DNA of 53,999 bases, from positions 1-53,999 of the forward strand of contig PWTE01000160.1 in NCBI GenBank assembly GCA_003563915.1, written 5' to 3'. Origin of the DNA: Nitriliruptoraceae bacterium. GTDB lineage: Bacteria > Actinomycetota > Nitriliruptoria > Nitriliruptorales > Nitriliruptoraceae. The notes beneath the pieces were generated by a model, which saw nothing but the letters and a program-made list of their open reading frames with translations, was not told the DNA's origin and searched no databases. Within the stretch, counting starts at the first letter, position 1. Each line of letters starts with the position of its first letter. Of the stretch, positions 48,767 to 53,999 are shown one piece after another. A program made the translations under genes and the position numbers.

Positions 48767-49882
48767 TCAGCCCATCGTCACCGGCAGTGACCGCCCGACG
48801 ATCGAGCGTGACCGCGCGGCGAGGTCCTTGGCGATCTGCGAGATCGCCACCGAGGCGGGGACGTCTGGATGGGACACCACCAACGGCACGCCGGCATCGC
48901 TTGCCTCGCGCAGCGCCGGGTCGATCGGGATGCGACCGAGCAGGTCGGTCTCGAGCGCCTCGGCAAGCTCCTCGCCGCCACCGGCTCCGAAGATGTCGTG
49001 GGTCCTGCCCGTCTCGGGGTCGGTGAAACCGGCCATGTTCTCGATGACCCCGGCCACCTTCATCCCGGTCTGTTCCGTGGCCTTGCCGGCACGGAGCGCG
49101 ACCTTCTGCGCGGCCTGCTGTGGGGTGGTGACCACGACCTTGTCGGCGTTGGGCAGCATCTGCGCCAACGAGATGGCGATGTCGCCGGTCCCCGGTGGCA
49201 GGTCGCACAGGAGGAAGTCCAGGTCCCCCCAGTGGACGTCGCCGAGGAACTGCTGGAGTGCGCGGTGGAGCATCGGTCCGCGCCAGATCACCGAACGGTC
49301 GGGGTCGGTGAAGAACCCGATCGAGATGACCTTGCAGCCGTGGGCCTGCAACGGCATCACCATGCCCTCGAAGGCCACGGGCTTGCCCGAGACGCCCAGC
49401 ATCCGGGGGATCGAGTACCCCCAGATGTCGGCATCCAGCACACCGACGTTGTGCCCCTGCTGGGCCAGGGCGGCGGCGAGGTTGACCGTCACGGACGACT
49501 TGCCGACGCCGCCCTTGCCGGACGCGATCGCGAGCACCTTGGTGTCGGAGTCCGCCGCAGCGAACGGGATCTCCATGTCCGGGTTCGCGGCTCCACGCTC
49601 GGCTCGCAGGTCGGCGGAGAGCTGTTGGCGCTCCTGGTCGGTCATGGAGCCGAAGACGACCTGCACGTCATCCACCCCGTCTAGGCGGACGACCGCGTCG
49701 GTCACGTCCGTCGTGATGCGGTCCTTGAGTGGACAGCCGGGGATCGTCAGCTTGATCTTGACGCCGACCCGGCTGCCTTCGATGGCGATCTCGTCGACCA
49801 TGCCCAGCTCGGTGATGGGCTTGTCGATCTCGGGGTCGTTGACGGTCGCGAGGGCCTCACGGACCTGCTCCTCGGTGGGCAC
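48767..49882 (-). CDS. mrp: Mrp/NBP35-type iron-sulphur carrier ATPase
   Basis: 371 residues. N-terminal MIP18/DUF59 domain (1-80) with VNDPEIDKPITELGMV and GCPLKD, followed by a deviant Walker A loop GKGGVGKS (122-129), which carries a Lys near its start as in MinD/ParA. It moves Fe-S clusters to target proteins. The usual C-terminal CxxC pair of Mrp is not apparent. GTG start with AGGAAGG upstream. In mycobacteria mrp also lies near htrA-tatB. Confidence 0.92.
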   Translation of the reverse strand: MPTEEQVREALATVNDPEIDKPITELGMVDEIAIEGSRVGVKIKLTIPGCPLKDRITTDVTDAVVRLDGVDDVQVVFGSMTDQERQQLSADLRAERGAANPDMEIPFAAADSDTKVLAIASGKGGVGKSSVTVNLAAALAQQGHNVGVLDADIWGYSIPRMLGVSGKPVAFEGMVMPLQAHGCKVISIGFFTDPDRSVIWRGPMLHRALQQFLGDVHWGDLDFLLCDLPPGTGDIAISLAQMLPNADKVVVTTPQQAAQKVALRAGKATEQTGMKVAGVIENMAGFTDPETGRTHDIFGAGGGEELAEALETDLLGRIPIDPALREASDAGVPLVVSHPDVPASVAISQIAKDLAARSRSIVGRSLPVTMG

Positions 49883-50023
49883 GACGGACCTTCCTGTGGG
49901 GTCTCTGCGGTGTCGTTGCAGGCCGCGGCAGCGGTGTGAGCGGGCGAGAGCCAGGCTGCGCGACCGGCACCCTCAGGGTAGCGAGCCACACTGGCGCGAC
50001 GATCCGTCGGACCCGGGACCGGG

Positions 50024-51817
50024 TCAGAAGTCCGGCGTGACGCGCAGCGCTTCCTGGAGGGTGATGTCGCCCGCGATCGCCCGTGCGATCGCGTCCTCCC
50101 GGAGCGTACGCATGCCCTGCTCCTTCGCGAGCCGGGTCATCGCGTTCTCGGGTGCCCCGTCCGTGATCAGATCGCGCAGCTGGGCGCTGATCGGCAGGAT
50201 CTCGCTGACCGCGATGCGCCCGACGGCCCCGGTGTCGTCGCAGTACTGGCAGCCGGGTGCGTCGACGAAGGAAGCGCTGCGCTTCATCGCCGCGGTGAGC
50301 CCCGCCCGCTTCACCAGGTCCTCGTCGGGTCGGGTGGGGACCTTGCAGCGTTCGCACACGCGACGGGCTAGCCGCTGCGCCACGACCAGCAGCAACGAGG
50401 ACGCCACCAGGAAGCGTTCGGCCCCCAGGTCGACCATCCGGGCAACCGACGACGGGGCGTTGTTCGTGTGCAGGGTGGCCAGCACCAGGTGGCCGGTGAA
50501 GGAGGCCTCGACGGCCAGGGCTGCGGTCTCGCGGTCGCGGATCTCGCCGACGAGGACCACGTCCGGGTCCTGGCGCAGGACGTGGCGCAGGCCGCGAGCG
50601 AACGTGAAACCGATCTTCGGTTCGATCTGGGTCTGGTTGACCCCCGAGAGCTCGCTCTCGACCGGGTCCTCCAGGGTCAGCACGTTGCGGGTGGGGTCGG
50701 CGACCGCTTCCAGGCCGGCGTACAGGGTCGTGGTCTTCCCGGAACCGGTCGGGCCGGTGACGAGGACGAGCCCCTGCGGGCGCTCGAGCGCTTCGAGGAA
50801 CGCGGACCTGGCGTCCTCGGTGAGCCCGAGCTCATCGATCGGGACGCGCTCGGCCCCCTTGGGCAGCAACCGGAGCACGACCGTCTCACCGTGCATCGTC
50901 GGCATGGTCGACACGCGCAGGTCGACCTCCTGACCCTCGATGCGGATGGTCGCGCGGCCATCCTGTGGCAGGCGGCGTTCAGCGATGTCCAGTCGGGACA
51001 TGATCTTGATGCGTGACACGACCTGAGCGGCCATCGAACGGGGCACGTGACCGTGTTCGCGGAGCAGGCCGTCGACCCGGATGCGGACGGTCAGCCCGTC
51101 GCGTACCGGCTCCAGGTGGAGGTCGCTCGCGCGGGCGATGACGGCGTCGCCGAGCAACGTGTTCACCAGCTTGATGACCGGCTGCGCGTCGCTGGTGAGG
51201 TCGTCGACATCGGGATCCTCGTCGACCGCTTCCTCGTCCTCGAGGTCGAGCAGCATGTCGCGGGCCGCGTCCGCCCGGTAGGCACGGCGGCGTGCCGCGT
51301 CGATCGCCGAGTCCGTGGCGATCACGGGTCGGACCTTGCGGGAGCGCGCAGCCAGACGGATGTCGTCCATCGCGGCGACGTCGGAGGGGTCGCTGGTCGC
51401 CAACACCAGTACCTCTCCGTCGAGCCGGACCGGCACGACCTCGTGGCGCTCCGCGAGGTTCGGCGGGACCAGCTCGATGGCCTCGGCCGTCGGCCGGTCC
51501 ACGCTGAGGTCCACACGCTCGAGTCCGAGCTGGGTCGCGACCGCGTCCGCCAGATCGTCCTCGCCGATGACGTTCAGACGCATCAGGGTCTGCCCGAGCC
51601 GTTCGCGCGGCCCCGACTCGTGCAGGGCGTTCGCGAGCTGCTCCTCGTTGATGACGTTCGCCTCGACGAGCAGCTCGCCCAGTCGGCGGCGCCGACGGCT
51701 GATGCGACGATCCGGGTCAGCGGTCGCGTCCACGAGCGTGGACGCCTCGACCCCGGCGGTCCCCTCGAACGAGCCCTGTCCGGCTTCGGCGAGGGTCTCG
51801 GACTCGCGTGCGCTCAC
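50024..51817 (-). CDS. pilB: Type II secretion/type IV pilus assembly ATPase GspE/PilB-like
   Basis: 597 residues. N-terminal MshEN/T2SSE_N domain (about 43-180; GELLVEANVINEEQLANALHE), then ATPase core with Walker A GPTGSGKTT (355-363), Asp box LRVSTMPTMHGE and Walker B region DPDVVLVGEIRD, and a C4 zinc site (CERCK and CQYC). It would power assembly of a pilus or secretion pseudopilus. No other pilus genes adjoin, so the rest of the machine must be elsewhere. GTG start at 51817 with GGAGA upstream. Confidence 0.9.
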   Translation of the reverse strand: MSARESETLAEAGQGSFEGTAGVEASTLVDATADPDRRISRRRRRLGELLVEANVINEEQLANALHESGPRERLGQTLMRLNVIGEDDLADAVATQLGLERVDLSVDRPTAEAIELVPPNLAERHEVVPVRLDGEVLVLATSDPSDVAAMDDIRLAARSRKVRPVIATDSAIDAARRRAYRADAARDMLLDLEDEEAVDEDPDVDDLTSDAQPVIKLVNTLLGDAVIARASDLHLEPVRDGLTVRIRVDGLLREHGHVPRSMAAQVVSRIKIMSRLDIAERRLPQDGRATIRIEGQEVDLRVSTMPTMHGETVVLRLLPKGAERVPIDELGLTEDARSAFLEALERPQGLVLVTGPTGSGKTTTLYAGLEAVADPTRNVLTLEDPVESELSGVNQTQIEPKIGFTFARGLRHVLRQDPDVVLVGEIRDRETAALAVEASFTGHLVLATLHTNNAPSSVARMVDLGAERFLVASSLLLVVAQRLARRVCERCKVPTRPDEDLVKRAGLTAAMKRSASFVDAPGCQYCDDTGAVGRIAVSEILPISAQLRDLITDGAPENAMTRLAKEQGMRTLREDAIARAIAGDITLQEALRVTPDF

Positions 51818-51858
51818 GTGGGCCTCTCTCCTGGTCGGGGGCAGAGGGTAGGCGTCGC

Positions 51859-51864
51859 TAGCCT
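51859..51864 (+). promoter_or_regulatory. Candidate -10 element of the LppM-like lipoprotein gene
   Basis: TAGCCT lies 46 nt before the GTG at 51911, in the gap divergent from pilB. Confidence 0.35.
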
Positions 51865-51910
51865 GCCCGGGTCATCATCCTGTTCATCGGCTGTCAGCGT
51901 CATCACTGGA

Positions 51911-52654
51911 GTGCCCGTTCGTACCACACCGCTCCGTGTCCTGAGCACGTTGGCGTTGGCCTCCGTGCTGCTCACGGGGTGCCGACTCGACCTGGCCGGG
52001 GTGGTCGAACTCGAGCGGGATGCGTCCGGCGTGGTCGCGATCACGATCCGGATGGACGATGCGCTCCTCGACGAACTGGACGACCTGGCGGTCGACCCGA
52101 CCGTCGAGGTCACGGCGCTGGTGCCCCAGCTGGATGATTGGGAGCTCGAGCGTCGCGTCGGCGAGGACCGCTCGATCACGGTCACCCTCGCCCGATCCTT
52201 CGACCATCCCTCCGAGGTCGGCGAGATCCTCCGATCACTGTCGTCGGGGCTGGCTGCCGAGGATCCGGCGTTGGTGATCGACATCGACCTCAGCCTCGAC
52301 GACGAGGGTGAGGCGCTCCTGAGCGGTGACGTCGGCTTCCGACCGCCTCAGACGATCGGGGCCGAACTCGATGGCGAGTCGCTCGGCCCTTCCGCCGAGG
52401 AGCTCCGTACGCTGACCGAGGAGCTCGTCCGGCCGCTGCTGACCGTCACGCTGCCGGGCCCGATCGAGACCTCCGACGCCGACCGCGTGGAGGGTCGCAC
52501 CCTCACGTGGGCGGTCCCCATCGACGGTGTGCGCACGGTCTCCGCGTCATCGAGCGCGCCTGGGCTCCATGAACAGCCGTGGTTGTGGGCCGTCGTCGTG
52601 GGACTGCTCGTCATCCTGGCCGCGGTCGGCCTGGCCCGACGGCGACGGCGCTGA
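51911..52654 (+). CDS. LppM/DUF3153-like lipoprotein
   Basis: 247 residues. Signal peptide ending in lipobox LLTGC, so a membrane-anchored lipoprotein. The mature part begins CRLDLAGVVELERDASGVVAI, the style of LppM-type domains, which in mycobacteria function at the cell envelope. A second hydrophobic helix (WLWAVVVGLLVILAAVGLA) and a polyarginine tail end the protein. GTG 51911 is a tentative start, since GGAG nearly touches it. It is convergent with the next gene. Confidence 0.7.
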   Translation: MPVRTTPLRVLSTLALASVLLTGCRLDLAGVVELERDASGVVAITIRMDDALLDELDDLAVDPTVEVTALVPQLDDWELERRVGEDRSITVTLARSFDHPSEVGEILRSLSSGLAAEDPALVIDIDLSLDDEGEALLSGDVGFRPPQTIGAELDGESLGPSAEELRTLTEELVRPLLTVTLPGPIETSDADRVEGRTLTWAVPIDGVRTVSASSSAPGLHEQPWLWAVVVGLLVILAAVGLARRRRR

Positions 52655-52708
52655 TCTCGCCGCACCCCACGTGCGCCGTGCCTCACCAGATCGTCTGCGA
52701 CGGGTCCG

Positions 52709-53482
52709 TCAGTTCCGGGGTGTGAGCTCGACCAGGGTGCACTGGTCCTTCCAACGCTGGAGCGCCGCATCCCCGTCCCGGAGGTTGAGCCGGGTACCCA
52801 GGCCCATCCCTGCGATCCGCTCGAACTCGTCCCCGTCGGTGACGACCCGCACGTCGGCCTCGATCGAGCCCAGGGTAGCCTTCACGTCCTTGGACTTGAC
52901 CGTCAGCGTGACCGAGCGGGCGTGCTCGAGGCCTGGCAACTCCTGTTCCGTCTCGCCCTTCAGGACGAAGAGGGAGGTGCCCTGCTGGACGTACCAAGCG
53001 GGCCGGGTGAGCGGCTTGCCGCCCTTCTGCGGGATGGTCAGCCAGCAGATCGAGCCCTTCTTCAGGGCGACCTCTGCGGCCTCCAGGAACACCCCGGAGC
53101 CCTGGACGGAGTCGGGGGCCTCGATGAACACCGGGATCCGACCAGCCACCTGACCGTCGAGGTACAGCGCCAGGGTGTGCTCGTCCGTCGAGGTGATCTC
53201 CACCCGGTCGCGGACCACACGCCGGAACAGGTCCTCGTACATCTCGCCACGCAACTCGACGACCCGAGGCTCCGACTCCCAGATCACCACGCCGTCGTGG
53301 TCGGCCAGGACGAGGACCTCCTCGTACATCCCCTGCGAGCCCTTGTAGACGCGGCTGACGCCGAACGGCTCACTGCGTCCCGGGAGCTCACCCCTCACTC
53401 GGAGGATCGGGTCGGCCACCCCGGTCTCCTCGTACGAGGCGAGGTCGTACGCGATGGCCGACATCACTCTGACCCGGGACAT
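52709..53482 (-). CDS. Hypothetical protein, possible split-barrel flavin-binding fold in C-terminal half
   Basis: 257 residues, no membrane segment. The N-terminal half (VSRVYKGSQGMYEEVLVLADHDGVVIWESEPRVVEL) is beta-rich and unfamiliar. The C-terminal half, PAWYVQQGTSLFVLKGETEQELPGL followed by VTLTVKSKDVKATL, resembles the core of PNPOx-like or F420-binding split-barrel proteins, and RLNLRDGD ends like many of them. The similarity is weak. It is a stand-alone gene, divergent from the acyl-CoA dehydrogenase gene. Confidence 0.6.
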   Translation of the reverse strand: MSRVRVMSAIAYDLASYEETGVADPILRVRGELPGRSEPFGVSRVYKGSQGMYEEVLVLADHDGVVIWESEPRVVELRGEMYEDLFRRVVRDRVEITSTDEHTLALYLDGQVAGRIPVFIEAPDSVQGSGVFLEAAEVALKKGSICWLTIPQKGGKPLTRPAWYVQQGTSLFVLKGETEQELPGLEHARSVTLTVKSKDVKATLGSIEADVRVVTDGDEFERIAGMGLGTRLNLRDGDAALQRWKDQCTLVELTPRN

Positions 53483-53585
53483 CGAGGGCGTTCTCCGGTC
53501 GGTTGCTCGAGCGGCGTCAGCCTAGCGCTGCCGCCGCCGCCCACCCTCACGCGCGGCACGCTCGGGGAGGGAACGGTCCGCGCGC

Positions 53586-53591
53586 TACCGT
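53586..53591 (+). promoter_or_regulatory. Candidate -10 element of the acyl-CoA dehydrogenase gene
   Basis: TACCGT lies 47 nt before the ATG at 53639, with GGGAGG in between. Confidence 0.4.
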
Positions 53592-53638
53592 CCACGACGA
53601 CGTCCATCCAGCGCAGCAGACCTCCGGGAGGCCGACCG

Positions 53639-53999
53639 ATGACCGACGAGCTCGACGCGCTGCGCCGCACGGTGCGCGACTTCTGTGATCGCGAGATCCG
53701 TCCGACCGCTCGGGATCGTGACCGCGCCGAGTCCTTCCCGCAGGAACTGATCGCAGGTCTCGCGGGGCTCGGGGTGCTCGGGGCCACGTTGCCGGAGGAG
53801 CACGGAGGAACGGGACTCGGTCCGGATGCCTACCGGATCATCATCGAGGAGCTGGGTGCGGCGGATTCCTCGATCCGGTCCCTGGTGTCGGTGAACCTCG
53901 GGCTCGTCGGGAACTCGATCGTGCGCTGGGGCTCAGACGAGCAGCAGCAGCGGTGGCTCCCCGGCCTGTCCCAGGGCCGACTGGGGGCCTTCGGGTTGA
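53639..53999 (+). CDS. Acyl-CoA dehydrogenase, N-terminal part (partial)
   Basis: The first 120 residues run off the right edge. RRTVRDFCDREIRPTARDRDRAESFPQELIAGLAGLGVLGATLPEEHGGTGLG and YRIIIEELGAADSSIRSLVSVNLGL are the N-terminal helical domain of acyl-CoA dehydrogenases, close in style to glutaryl-CoA-type members (SSIRSLVSVNLGLVG). ATG start with GGGAGG seven bases upstream. The flavin and catalytic base lie outside the window, so the substrate class is unproven. Confidence 0.85.
   Translation, partial: MTDELDALRRTVRDFCDREIRPTARDRDRAESFPQELIAGLAGLGVLGATLPEEHGGTGLGPDAYRIIIEELGAADSSIRSLVSVNLGLVGNSIVRWGSDEQQQRWLPGLSQGRLGAFGL

Noticed and set aside
1-53999. tRNA, rRNA, prophage or insertion-sequence features
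   Set aside because: No cloverleaf, transposase, integrase or terminal inverted repeats recognised anywhere in the window by eye.

Overview
The window is about 54 kb of very GC-rich DNA, packed with genes on both strands, and reads as the chromosome of an actinobacterium. Supporting features are a SenX3-RegX3/PhoU cassette, a MshB/Mca-type deacetylase, a DUF4235 protein, seven-iron ferredoxins, an Rv0428c-like SH3 domain, frequent GTG starts and GTGA/ATGA gene overlaps. Several proteins are far from mycobacterial or streptomycete versions, so a deep-branching class such as Nitriliruptoria is my guess; the sequence alone does not prove it. No rRNA, tRNA, CRISPR, phage or insertion sequence was seen.

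Layout. 1-7.6 kb: the end of a crotonase, glpX, an alpha/beta hydrolase, a phosphate-signalling block (PhoU-like protein, PhoU, RegX3, SenX3) with clear PHO-box direct repeats, then map and nth. 7.6-11.4 kb: a potassium-uptake operon (trkA, trkA, a 44-residue membrane peptide, trkH and a downstream membrane protein). 11.6-18.7 kb: ispH, an RNase D-like protein, a PIG-L deacetylase, a flavin reductase, upp, a lipoprotein and pyk. 18.7-24.2 kb: a polyphosphate/nucleotide-hygiene operon (ppk1, NUDIX, SixA-like, ppx, SH3-NUDIX). 24.5-34.4 kb: two tandem ferredoxins, a methyltransferase, a crotonase, a MocR regulator, dCMP deaminase, hppD, a 2Fe-2S ferredoxin, a HAD phosphatase, an orphan TAP C-terminal domain, folP and an alpha/beta hydrolase. 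34.7-39.5 kb: the phenylacetate block. 39.5-45.5 kb: a cupin, leucyl aminopeptidase, a ThDP enzyme, a second FlK-like thioesterase and membrane proteins. 45.5-54 kb: O-methyltransferase, htrA, tatB, PAP2, mrp, a PilB/GspE ATPase, an LppM-like lipoprotein, a split-barrel-like protein and the start of an acyl-CoA dehydrogenase.

The most striking feature is at 36972-38864: one uninterrupted reading frame joins a complete PaaX-type repressor to a complete PaaA, the catalytic subunit of phenylacetyl-CoA epoxidase, through an Ala/Pro/Ser/Thr-rich linker, followed directly by paaB, paaC and paaD. PaaX is a phenylacetyl-CoA sensor and PaaA consumes phenylacetyl-CoA, so the regulator and the enzyme for the same metabolite are physically joined. 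An in-frame GTG with a Shine-Dalgarno-like GGGAG near the junction could also yield free PaaA, and a 7-bp inverted repeat brackets the likely promoter.

Other points of interest are the PHO boxes, a MutT1 system split into two translationally coupled genes inside a polyphosphate operon, the small protein in the Trk operon, and an htrA-tatB-mrp neighbourhood that resembles mycobacteria but lacks sigE-rseA.
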